Positions 54,164 to 64,000 of a DNA stretch of 64,000 nucleotides are shown here, one piece after another. The DNA is taken from positions 372,001 through 436,000 of the forward strand of contig NZ_CP025057.1 of the NCBI RefSeq assembly GCF_002813555.1, written 5' to 3'. The translations under genes were made by a program, and so were the position numbers. Within the stretch, counting starts at the first letter, position 1. Each line of letters opens with the position of its first letter. Origin of the DNA: Spiroplasma floricola 23-6 (GTDB lineage Bacteria; Bacillota_I; Bacilli_A; Mycoplasmatales; Mycoplasmataceae). Below the pieces are notes generated by a model, which did not search any database, was not told where the DNA came from, and saw nothing but the letters and a program-made list of their open reading frames with translations.

Positions 54164-55453
54164 ATGAAATTTAGTGCAAAAAAGATTGCTGATAAAGGGC
54201 AAGGAATATGAATAGTTACAATAGAGGGAAAAGAATGGGAAGAAGCAATTAAAAAGGGAAAAAACAAAGTGTCTGCAAATATGGAAATACCAGGTTTTAG
54301 AAAAGGTAAAATACCAAAAGAAAAAATTGAGCAATATTTAACTCCTGTTAAATATTTAAATGCAGCTGTTCAATCAGTAATTGAAAAAGCTTGAAGCTTT
54401 GCAAAAGAGCAAAAAACTGATGTTGAACCATTTAACTCACCAGTACCCACACCAGCTAAAGTTAGTGAAAAAGAATGTGAATTGCATTTTGTATTTGATT
54501 TAAAGCCTGAAATCAAAATAGGAAATTATAAAGGAATAAAATCTAAGGATTTAGTTAAAGAAGAAATTAAAGTAGAAAAAGAAGATTTAGATAAAGCAAT
54601 TGACCAATACAGAGAAAGATTTGTAATGGAGAAAGAAAAAGAAAAGGATCAAAAAATAGCAAAAGGTGACTCTGTTATTTTTGATTTTGAAGGATTTATT
54701 GATAATGTTGCTTTTAAGGGTGGAAAAGGTATTGACTTTAAATTAGTTATTGGAAGTGGACAAATGATTCCTGGCTTTGAAGATAAAATGATTGGTAAAA
54801 CATTAGGAAAATCTTCAATTAATGTTACTTTTCCAGAAGATTACACTCCTGAATTAAGTGGAAAAAAAGCAGAATTTAAATTAGATATAAAAGAAATTAA
54901 AGAGAGAGTTTTACCTGCAAAAGATGATGAATTAGTAAAAGATTTAAATTTACCAGGAATTAAAACTTTTAAAGAGTTAGAAGCTAGTCTAAAAAAACAA
55001 ATTCTTGAACAAAAATTAAGTCAAACTAAAAATATTTTTGTAAATAATGTAATAGATATAATAAGAAATGATTCAAAAATTGAAATTCCAAAATCTGCAA
55101 TTAATAAGGAAATTGATAATTTATATAAAGAATTTGAAGCAAAAGTACAAAGCCAAAAACTTACTATAAAAGAATATAAAAAACAAACAGGTCTAAGCGA
55201 TCAAGATATCAGAAATGAATTATTTCAAGATGCAAAAAAACGAATTGAAAGTTATTTAATTACAGATAAAGTAAGAAATACAGAAAAATTCGAAGTTTCA
55301 AAAGAGGATATGGAAGAAAAATATAACTCTCTAGCTAAAACTTTTGGAGTAGAACCAGATTTTATTAAAAACTCTTTAATACCTGAAGTACAAATTAAAG
55401 AAGAAATAATTAGAGAAAAAATAGTTGACTTTTTATATTCAAATAATGGTTAA
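54164..55453 (+). CDS. tig: Trigger factor (ribosome-bound peptidyl-prolyl isomerase chaperone)
   Basis: A 429-residue protein with the three trigger factor domains: the ribosome-binding N domain with the signature MEIPGFRKGKIP (residues about 40-51), the FKBP-type isomerase domain (GDSVIFDFEGF...GSGQMIPGFEDKMIGK, about 165-245), and the helical C domain. Three TGA Trp codons fall in the N domain. Length is normal. It precedes lon but has its own terminator. Confidence 0.97.
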
Positions 55454-55478
55454 AAAATACAAAGAATTGTATTTTTTT
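55452..55478 (+). terminator. Intrinsic terminator of tig
   Basis: 11-bp stem AAAAAATACAA / TTGTATTTTTT, loop AGAA, T-run. Confidence 0.9.
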
Positions 55479-55484
55479 ATTTTT

Positions 55485-55511
55485 TTAGCACTTAACATTT
55501 GCAAGTGCTAA
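55485..55511 (+). promoter_or_regulatory. CIRCE operator of lon
   Basis: Perfectly symmetrical half-sites TTAGCACTT and AAGTGCTAA with a 9-base spacer. It covers the -35 region of the promoter at 55518-55526. Confidence 0.9.
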
Positions 55512-55517
55512 TAATTG

Positions 55518-55526
55518 TGTTATCAT
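55518..55526 (+). promoter_or_regulatory. Extended -10 promoter of lon
   Basis: TGtTATCAT at 55518-55526, 25 bases before the ATG, right behind the CIRCE. Confidence 0.55.
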
Positions 55527-55551
55527 ATTTTTGTACCTAAGGAGGAATAAT

Positions 55552-57927
55552 ATGAATAAAAAATTACCAATGCTAATAACACGTGGGAGTTATATTTATC
55601 CAACATTTGATCAAGTATTAGAAATTGGAAGAGATAAAACAACACTTGCTGTTAAAGAATCTGTGGAAAAATATGAAGGGAAAATTCTGATGGTTTCACA
55701 AAAAAAACCATTAGAAGATGAACCTAAAATTGAAGATTTATTTAAATTTGGAGTATTAGCAGAAATAAAAATAAAAAAAGAATGAAAAGATGGTACATTA
55801 ACTGTAAATATAAAATCAATTTCACGTGCTGAAATCAGTGACATTGAATTAAAGGATTTTTATATTGCAAATTATAAAGTAAAAGATAGCTTAAAAAGCT
55901 CAAATAAAGAGGCATTAGATAAAATTACAAAATATATAAAAGCAATGATAAGTTCACAAGATGAATTTCCATCAGAAGTTGAAGAAATTATTAATTCAGC
56001 TCCAAAAGAAGTTGATCCAAACTTTATTGTTGATAGTGCAGCGAATTTAATGCCATTTATGCCTATTGAAAAAAAACAAGCAGTTCTTGAAGAATTAGAT
56101 CCTGTTAAAAGAATTGAAATAATTAATGACTTTTTAGATGAAAAACGTCAATCAGCTGATATTGAATCATCAATTAGTAAAAAAATTAAATCAAGAGTTG
56201 ATGAACAACAAAGAGAATTCTATTTAAGAGAAAAATTAAAAGCTATTAAAGAAGAATTAGGAGACATGGATGGTGAAGGAGATGACTTGGCAAAATACAA
56301 GAAACGCCTTGAAACAGAACCATTCCCAGAAAATATTAAAAAAAGAATATTATCAGAAATAGATAAATGTGAAGGTATGCCAGCAGCTTCATCAGAAGCA
56401 AATATTACAAGAACATATATTGATTGAATGATGCAAACTCCTTGATGACAAAAAACTGAAGAAAAAACTGATTTGAAGTTTGCAAAAAATATTTTAGACA
56501 AACATCATTATGGTTTGGAAAAAGTTAAAGAAAGAATAATTGAATATTTAGCTGTTAAACAAAATACTAACAAGGTTAAAGGACAAATAATTACTCTAGT
56601 AGGTCCTCCAGGAGTTGGTAAAACAAGTTTAGCAAAATCAATAGCTGAGTCAATGGGAAGAGAATTTATAAAAATGGCTCTTGGTGGAGTTAAAGATGAA
56701 TCAGAAATTAGAGGTCACAGAAAAACTTATATAGGAGCTATGCCAGGTAGAGTAATACAAGGAATGAAAAAAGCAGGAGTTAAAAATCCAGTTTTCCTAC
56801 TTGATGAAATTGATAAAATGGCAAGTGATTATAGAGGAGATCCGGCTTCAGCAATGTTAGAAGTATTAGATCCAGAACAAAACTCAAAATTTTCAGATCA
56901 CTATTTAGAAGAAGAATATGATTTAAGTGATGTTGTATTTATTGCAACAGCAAACTATCCAGAAAATATTCCTGAAGCATTATATGATAGAATGGAAATT
57001 ATTGAGCTTTCAAGTTATACTGAAATTGAAAAAATGAAAATTGCAGAAGAATATTTAATTCCAAAAGTATTAGATGATCATGCAGTTTCAAAAGATCAAG
57101 TAATTTTCACAAAAGACTCAATTAATGAAATTATTAAACATTATACTAGAGAAGCTGGGGTAAGGCAATTAGAAAGATGAATTGCATCAATTGTTAGAAA
57201 ATTTGTTGTAAAAATGTTAAACAAGGAAATTGAAACTTTAAAAGTAACTCCAAAAGTAGTTAATGAATTATTGAAAAAACGTATTTTTGAACATACTGAA
57301 AAAGAAAATGAAGCACAAGTTGGAGTGGTTACAGGTCTTGCATATACTCAATTTGGTGGAGACATTTTACCAATAGAGGTTAATCATTTTCCAGGAAAAG
57401 GTGGTTTAGTACTAACTGGTAAACTTGGAGATGTTATGAAAGAATCTGCAACTATTGCTTATGACTTTGTTAAATCAAATTACAAAGCGTTTGGAATACC
57501 TAAAGAAGTATTCAATGAAAATGATATACATATTCACGTTCCTGAAGGAGCTGTTCCAAAAGATGGACCAAGTGCTGGAGTAACAATTACTACTGCAATT
57601 GTATCTGCTCTAACAAATAAACCAGTTCCAAAAGAAATTGGTATGACAGGTGAAATTACACTAAGAGGTTTAGTGTTTCCAATTGGGGGATTAAGAGAAA
57701 AATCAATATCAGCTCATAGAAGTGGATTGAAAAAAATCTTAATACCATTTAAAAATACAAAAGATATAGAAGATATTCCTGAAGAAGTTAGAAAAGAACT
57801 AGAAGTTGTTCCTGTTCAAAAATATTCAGAAGTATATAAAAATGTATTTGGAATAAAATTAAATGATTTAGTAAGAGAATTGCCTATATCAACTTCTTCA
57901 AAAGAAGAAACAAAAAAAACTCATTAA
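55552..57927 (+). CDS. lon: ATP-dependent protease Lon
   Basis: A 791-residue AAA+ protease. It has an N-terminal substrate domain ([13 protein letters not shown]...), Walker [10 protein letters not shown] (about 352), Walker [11 protein letters not shown], the family motif [22 protein letters not shown], and the C-terminal serine protease with the Ser-Lys dyad ([15 protein letters not shown], Ser at about 673). I chose ATG 55552 behind AAGGAGG; an in-frame TTG at 55531 precedes that site. TGA Trp codons occur (55783, 56425). Heat-shock control by HrcA is indicated by the CIRCE. Confidence 0.98.
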
Positions 57928-57930
57928 TAA

Positions 57931-57966
57931 TTTAAAAACAACTCTTTTTTAGGAGTTGTTTTTAAA
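57931..57966 (+). terminator. Intrinsic terminator of lon
   Basis: Perfect 14-bp stem TTTAAAAACAACTC / GAGTTGTTTTTAAA, loop TTTTTTAG. Confidence 0.88.
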
Positions 57967-58017
57967 TTATTTGTGATAATATTTCAATATCAAAAAAATA
58001 TGAAAGGAAAAAATAAT

Positions 58018-59876
58018 ATGGATCAATCGTTTAGTACAACAAATATGCCACTAAGTGATGCTAACATAACAAATCCCAAAGAAGATTCAAACGAATATAT
58101 TCCAGATGATAAAGTTTATAAACTTGTTAAAGAAAAAAATAAACTTAAGTTTTCTTGAATTGTATTAATTTATGGATGAAAGTATAAAGCATTATTTCTA
58201 AGCGTTGTATTTGTAGTTACATTTAGTGCCTTTTTGGTAAGTTTAAATACTTTATTTTTAAGTTTGTACTTCAAGCAACAAGACAAGACAAAGTACATGG
58301 TCTTACTTGATACTGATGAATGGCTATAACAGCATCAGATCTTGTTTTACTTTATATATGTACTTATATTAGGAACTCTTGTTCAATTATGTTAGCTGTA
58401 AGAATAGAAGTTGAATTAAGAAATTTAACAATTAAAAGACTATTAGAACAAGATATTAGTTATTATTCAGATAAAAAAATTGGTAAATTAATGACAAAAC
58501 TTGTTGGAGATACTAATGTAATAGGAAATGAAATTTCAGGTATGATAGCTTGAGTTATACAAGCACCTCTTGTAATTATAATGGGAACTGCAACTTTATT
58601 TATATTGCATTGACAAATGGCTTTAATTGCAAGTTTATGTGTTTATTCATTAGCTCTTTTAGTTATACTATTTTCATTAAGATACCAAAAAAAAGTTAAA
58701 ACCGTAAGAGAAATAATTTCAGATGTTAATGGAGATGTTATTGACAGAATTGGAGCAATTAAATTAGTAAAAGCAACAGGAACTAGAAGATATGAAGAAT
58801 CAAGACTTAATGCTTTGCATGAACCTTATATAAAAGCTTTTAAACCAATTTCAAGAATTGATGGAACCTTATTAGCTATGTTAATTGCATCTGATGTTCT
58901 TATAAATTTAATAATGATAACAGTTGCAATTTCATTTTTTAATAATTCAGATATGATGAATGTGACTTTACCAGCATTTATTTCCGCAATGGTTGGATTA
59001 ACTCGTCCGTTATGACAAATATCTGCTATTATTCCTGGTCTTTCAAGAGTTGCTGCTTCTTCAAGACAAATCTATGAAGTAATTGAAAAGGAACCAATTT
59101 TAGATGACAAAGATAAAACAGGAATATTGTTCGATGAAAATATTGTAAAAATAGAGTTTAGACAAGTAAAATTTAATTATCCTGAAAAACCAGAAGTAAA
59201 TATTGTTCCAGAATTAAATATTACTCTCGAAAAGGGAAAATCTTATGCTTTTGTTGGAGAAACTGGAAGTGGTAAATCAACTATTTCTAAACTGCTTTTA
59301 AGATTTTATGATCCAACAGAAGGATGCGTATTGGTAAATGACAAAAATATTAAAGATTTTAATTTAAAAAGTTATTTAAGTCATGTGGGTTATGTTGAAC
59401 AAGAACCTTCAATAATTTTTGGAGATGTTTATGATAATGTAAGATATGGTCATTTTCAAGCAACAGATGAAGAAGTTCATGAAGCGTGTAAGAAAGCTCA
59501 AATAGATCAAATAATCAATAGTTGACCTTATGGATATCAAACAATTTTAGGAGAACGTGGATTGTTGTTGAGTGGTGGACAAAAACAAAGACTTGTTATT
59601 GCAAGAATTCTATTAAGAAATCCTGAATTGCTAATTTTGGATGAAGCAACAAGTGCTTTAGACAATATTGTTGAAAAAGAAATTCAAGCTCAATTAAATG
59701 AACTAATGAAAGAAAAAACATCAGTTATTATTGCTCACAGATTGAGTACAATTAAAGATGTAGATCAAATATTTGTTTTAGCTCCTGGTAAAGAAATTGT
59801 ACAACAAGGAACTTACAAAGAGCTAATTAAAACAGCAGGTAAATTTAAAGATTTACACGATGCAGGAAATGCATAA
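58018..59876 (+). pseudogene. ABC exporter (permease + ATPase) broken by a -1 frameshift
   Basis: Paralogue of the exporter at 8508. The ATG at 58018 opens a frame that stops at 58327-58329, after about 103 codons. The rest (from about 58254 to 59876) is in the next frame: it reads back through DKVHGLTWYWWMAITASDLVLLYI into helix 2 and then [13 protein letters not shown], Walker A GETGSGKST, signature LSGGQKQR and [12 protein letters not shown], all intact. Adding one T to the T5 run at 58255-58259 would restore a chain of about 620 residues. So this is either a sequencing error, a phase-variable or recently broken gene, or a programmed -1 frameshift. The C-terminal part alone lacks helix 1. 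Confidence 0.85.
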
Positions 59877-59907
59877 AAAAACTAATCAAAATGATTAGTT
59901 TTTTTAT
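59876..59907 (+). terminator. Intrinsic terminator of the second exporter
   Basis: 13-bp stem AAAAAACTAATCA / TGATTAGTTTTTT, loop AAA. Confidence 0.92.
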
Positions 59908-59934
59908 GCTATTATTCAATTAGGAGTTGAAAAA

Positions 59935-61185
59935 ATGAATAAACCTTTAAGTTTTCTATTAAGACCAAACTCTTTAAAAGATATAGTTGGACAATCTCAT
60001 TTAATTAATAATAAATATGGAATAATCTCAAAAATGGTAGAAAAAAAATTCCTTACAAATTTAATTTTTTATGGCGCTCCTGGTGTGGGCAAAACTTCAA
60101 TGGCAATATCAATTGCAAATGATTTAAATACTAAATATGAATTGTTTAATGCATCAAATGATAAAAAAGAAAAACTTCAAAAGTTGATTGATTCTTCAAA
60201 TCATGAAGAACAATTAATATTAATAATTGATGAAATTCATAGAATGAATAGAAATATTCAAGATTATTTACTTGAATATATTGAATCTAAAAAAGTAATA
60301 GTTTTTTTAACAACCACTGAAAATCCTTATTTTGTAATAAATCCTGCTATTAGAAGTAGATGTACTATTTTAAAATTAAAAGAGATTAACTCAATAGAAA
60401 TGAATGAAGGAATTAAAAGAATTTTAAAAAATAATAATATTTCTCTAAATATAGAAGAAAATGCATTTGAAAATCTTTGTGAACTTGCTAATGGAGATTT
60501 AAGAGTTGCTTTAAATGCTGTTGAGATTTTAACTACTCTTTATTCAGAACAAATAATAAATAGAGAGATTATATCTTCAATTTTTGATCAAGCAGTTACA
60601 AAAGGAACTGGAGAAGGAGATGAATATCATGATCTTAAATCTGCTCTTCAAAAATCAATAAGAGGAAGTGATGTTGATGCAGCACTTCATTATTGAGCTA
60701 GATTAATGCAAATAGGAGATTATGAAGTATTAATGAGAAGAATGACTATAATGGCCTATGAAGATATTGGATTGGCAAATCCAACGATTCCATTAAGAGT
60801 TTTTCAAGCCTGTCAAATTTTTAGACAAATTGGAATGCCTGAAGGAAGAATTATATTAGGATTGGCAATTATTGAAATGGCCTTAAGTGAGAAGTCTAAT
60901 TCTTCATATATGGCGTTAGAAAAAGCTTTAGAAGATGTTCAACAGGGATTGGCACCTCCAATTCCTATGTATTTGAGAGATAATCACTATAAAAATGCTC
61001 ATAAGCTTGGTAGTGGAATAGGGTATAAATATCCTCATAATTATGAAAATGATTGAGTAAATCAACAATATTTACCTGATGAAATAAAAGACATTAAATA
61101 TTTCAACTTTAAACCACATAGTGCTTATGAAAAAAAATTAATGGAGATATACACAAGATTTACAAATAAAAATAAGTTAAAATAG
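59935..61185 (+). CDS. rarA: Replication-associated AAA+ ATPase RarA (MgsA)
   Basis: A 416-residue clamp-loader-like ATPase acting at stalled replication forks. It starts PLSFLLRPNSLKDIVGQSHL, has Walker A GAPGVGKTS (about 46), Walker B LIIDEIHRMN (about 100), sensor TTENPYFVINPAIRSRC with the Arg finger, and the C-terminal tetramerisation region GIGYKYPHNYENDWVNQQYLP. TAGGAG precedes the ATG. Full length. Confidence 0.95.
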
Positions 61186-61209
61186 TAAAAAGAAAGTGGG
61201 TTTTTAAAT

Positions 61210-61989
61210 ATGAAAACAAGTACACAATTAAGAGAAGAACTTGCAAGTCAAGGCTATATTTGAATGCCCAATTACAAAGATATATTAGAAAAAGTTTGAT
61301 CCCAAACAGAAACTTATTTTGATGAAGATGAACAAGTTTTATCAGCACTTTGAGCCAGTTTTAAAAGATACGATGATGAAATGGTTGGAATTGTTTTTAT
61401 TACAACAAAAAGAACATTTACTTTAGAAATTTTGGACAATGACACAAGTACACAAATAAGATATTTACCATTTGATTCATATTCACTTCAAAAAATTCAA
61501 TTACAATTTTCTAAAAACTCTGGAGGATTACATTATGTTTCACTTCAAAATGACAGTTTTGGAAATGGAGTAACTTTTGCAACTCCAAGTAGGGAAGTTG
61601 CTCAACATTTTGTTGATACTTTATCTGGAAGAACAAATGGTGAAATTGAAATTCTTCCAGAATCAGATAATCCATTATTAGCAGAAAATGAAAAAAAACA
61701 AGTAATAGATGAAGATTTAAATAAGGCAAAAGAAAAAGTTCCTCATAAATTTGAAGAAAAACATGAAGAAATTAAACCTATGAAAGAACAAGATGGTTGA
61801 AAAAAAGCACCACCTGAAGCTAAAGATAAGATTGTTGAAATAAAAGTAGTTCCTCCTAAGAAAATTAAGCCGAAAAAAAATAAAAAAGGAGATTATGGAT
61901 CAAAATGAAATTCTAATGTATGATTATTGTGATTTCTACTTCCTATATCTATTTTAGGATCCACTCTTGCTATTATTTTCTTAATTTAA
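61210..61989 (+). CDS. Tail-anchored PH-like domain protein
   Basis: A 259-residue protein. Residues about 30-140 resemble a bacterial PH-like (YokE-type) domain: DEQVLSALWASF, VGIVFITTKRTFTL, strands SYSLQKIQLQFSK and GVTFATPSREVAQHFV. A Lys/Glu/Pro-rich linker (about 155-235) leads to one C-terminal membrane helix (WLLWFLLPISILGSTLAIIF). No signal peptide, so the bulk is cytoplasmic. AGAAAGTGGG precedes the ATG at 61210. Function unknown; the PH assignment is moderate. Confidence 0.75.
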
Positions 61990-62010
61990 TAAAATAGATA
62001 ATAATTTAGT

Positions 62011-62074
<64 letters not shown>

Positions 62075-62077
<3 letters not shown>

Positions 62078-64000
62078 AAGTCTTCTAATGGAATTAATTT
62101 GTCATGAGTCTTGATTAATTTTTAAAATTAAATTAATTTCATAGCTAGTTTTTGTTTCATTAAAAGGATTAGTATAAACTGTTTTATAAGTTATCGATTG
62201 TTCTTTATCTGTATCAATATTTGAACTGCTTATTATTTTAGTTTCAAAGTTTGCATTTTCAATTAATTTTTTATAAATACTGTTAGATATATTATTATTT
62301 ATTTTTATAATTTCTTGAAAGCCTCTTGTAAGGTCATCTAAAATCCCAATAGTTACTTGATCATCAAATATATTTTCCAATCCTAGTAATAAACTTTTAT
62401 CTCTAAATAATGGTTTTTGATTTCCTTTTTCATCATAGTCTGTTCCTAAAGCATACATAGCTGCTTTTGTTCCCTTAATATTTTCATTAATGGGAGTAGA
62501 ATTATCTAATTTTAAATACATTCCATTTTTAGAAGAAGAGATTATCATAGCCTGTAAAGCATTATAATTTCCTTGTTTATTTATACTACTTTCTTTATAT
62601 TGAACAAAGTTATTTGAATTCTTATATCAAAGTGTATAATTATCTTTAACTAATTCATTAGATAAAATATTTAATCCATTTTTTAATTTATCTGTATTTA
62701 TTTTTTGTTCATTTCCATTTGAAGCAATGTTTTTATATATTAAATCAATAATATCTGAAATTTTCATAGAGAGAACAATATTTTGATTAAAAATAGAGTA
62801 TAAACTCATTTGCTTTCCAATTAAATCTTTAAAAATAGTTGAGTCTTCATCGTAAATTGCATTAAATAAATGCTTTAATTGTAATGTTGTTTTTTCACTT
62901 ACTTTTAAATTAATTTCAATTCCTAAACTTTTTAAAATATTTAATACATTGTTTAATCCACTAAAATCTGAATTATATCCTAATCCATCTCCAATTACTC
63001 ATCTAATTAAATTTCCTACTTGATCTGCTCCAAGACCTACAAAAGATCAACCTTGTCAAATGGCAATTCCTTTTCCTATACCATATAATAAAGAAGAATA
63101 ATTATTTTTTGAGTTTGAACCAAATATAGGTGAACTTAATTTGTTTATTAAAGTCAATAAGTTAATATTTTCATCAATTTCAGTGACTTTTTTCCCAGAA
63201 TTAAATAACATATAAAATAATTTCTGAAGTTGTTTTCCATTTGCATTAGTTTTTACGTTTGTTATCAATGACAGATTTTTAAAAAGCATTTTAATTTTAA
63301 ACGAGTTATCTTTTAAAGTTTTGTTATTTAATTCTTTTAAAAAATTATCATTTGACTTAGTATAGTCAAATAATTTATCATCATTTTCTGGAATAAAATC
63401 TGAAAAATCTAAGGAAGATACATATTTTAAAAGTCCTGAGATTATAAATAAAATATCGCTAATATTTTCAGGAGACTTTATTATAGATAATAATAATGCT
63501 TTAAAATCAAAAGCTTTTAAATTTAGATTTAAACCCTTTAGAAAATCTCCCATTAAATCTCCTAAATCTTTATCAAAATTTTTACTTAAAGTATCATAAA
63601 GCTTTGAAGAATTAATAACTTTATTCTCTTGTTTTGTAACTCTTGCTAAAATATTATGAAAGCGATTTAATGAAGAGTTAATAATCATCTGTCCTGTTAA
63701 AACATCTTCACTTTTATCTTGTGTAAGTATTTTATTAACGAGTTCTTCCAATAATGTATCTAAACCGTTTAACTTTACTTCACTTATAAATTGTTTAACT
63801 CATTTTTCAATATTTTCTGTATCATTTTCTTTTCTTGAATTTTCAAAGTCAGAATTAAAGAAATTTTTTAATACTGCATAGAAAATATTTGATTGTTGTA
63901 GAAAACCAAGAGTTTCTGATAACGGTTCATTAGTTTTTTGAATTAAATTTGCAATTGATTTTAATGATTCACTATTTAGTGTTTCTGCTAGAGTATTTTT
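62075..64000 (-). CDS. Large Asn/Leu/Lys-rich protein, partial (5' end outside the window); probable mollicute surface lipoprotein
   Basis: One open - strand frame, with TGA as Trp, runs from the right edge to TAA at 62077-62075: at least 641 residues. It lacks its N-terminus here, so a signal peptide or lipobox cannot be seen. Composition is Leu, Asn, Lys, Ile and Ser rich with repeated helical segments and no strong membrane helix. Long proteins of this texture in Mesoplasma and Spiroplasma are usually surface lipoproteins (some are annotated MOLPALP), but that is a guess from composition. It is the only - strand gene and converges on the tail-anchored protein gene. Confidence 0.7.

Noticed and set aside
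53759-54334. Phe/Ile-rich minus-strand ORFs near 54 kb
   Set aside because: They are antisense shadows of the membrane protein and tig with membrane-like composition caused by A/T bias.
58250-58329. Programmed -1 ribosomal frameshift in the second exporter
   Set aside because: No X XXY YYZ heptamer in the right frame and no obvious stimulatory stem; a lost T in a T-run is the simpler explanation.

Overview
This window is a chromosomal segment of a mollicute, most probably of the Entomoplasmatales (Spiroplasma, Mesoplasma, Entomoplasma) or the closely related mycoides group. It is extremely A+T rich. TGA is read as tryptophan throughout: for example the invariant Trp of the RbgA WFPGH motif is a TGA, and dozens of conserved genes are only whole when TGA is read through. 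Real stops are TAA and TAG. All coordinates below use genetic code 4. I could not run any search, so the genus is an inference from gene content and gene order.

Layout. From 111 to 61989 every convincing gene is on the + strand; at about 62040 the strand flips and a large partial gene runs in from the right edge on the - strand. 0.1-3.4 kb: rbgA, rnhB and a phosphosugar mutase. 3.4-7.2 kb: a thiol/redox operon (CoA-disulfide-reductase-like flavoenzyme, cystine-type symporter, lipoprotein). 7.2-8.3 kb: an SSB-like protein and a degenerate DprA. 8.3-8.45 kb: a probable stand-alone small RNA. 8.5-12.2 kb: two ABC exporters. 12.3-17.8 kb: trmFO and unknown proteins around a tRNA-Arg(UCU). 17.8-20.1 kb: the classical rpsP, KH-like, rimM, trmD, rplS operon. 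20.3-24 kb: unknowns, obg and nadE. 24-28.4 kb: membrane proteins, hemW, pncA. 28.4-35.4 kb: the heat-shock block clpB, hrcA, grpE, dnaK, dnaJ. 35.4-41.7 kb: a disordered protein, mnmA, a double-nuclease-like DUF2779 protein, fmt. 41.7-42.4 kb: a non-coding stretch with a small-RNA-like cassette, a decayed gene and a purine-type riboswitch. 42.4-48.4 kb: a nucleoside ABC importer operon. 48.6-54 kb: efp, an Asp23-like protein and three unknown coiled-coil proteins. 54-62 kb: tig, lon, a frameshifted ABC exporter, rarA and a tail-anchored PH-like protein.

Regulation. Four CIRCE operators (TTAGCACTx, 9 bp, xAGTGCTAA) are visible: two in tandem over the clpB promoter, one at the clpB/hrcA junction and one before lon. 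Together with hrcA itself they define a local HrcA heat-shock regulon. The nucleoside importer is preceded by an RNA leader with the guanine-riboswitch fold (J2/3 GTTTCTAC, GG/CC loop-loop contact, C at the ligand-reading position) followed by a 14-bp terminator hairpin. Most operons end in clear intrinsic terminators, and most promoters show only a -10 TATAAT, often with an upstream TG.

The most interesting items are the ~130-nt orphan RNA at 8320-8450, the riboswitch-controlled nucleoside importer whose first permease carries a coiled-coil tail of roughly 320 residues, the DUF2779 protein that seems to join two nuclease folds, the non-ATG start of trmD, the apparently leaderless trmFO, the frameshifted exporter, and the cluster of unrecognised coiled-coil proteins at 49.6-54 kb. 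I saw no CRISPR array, insertion sequence, phage or restriction system.
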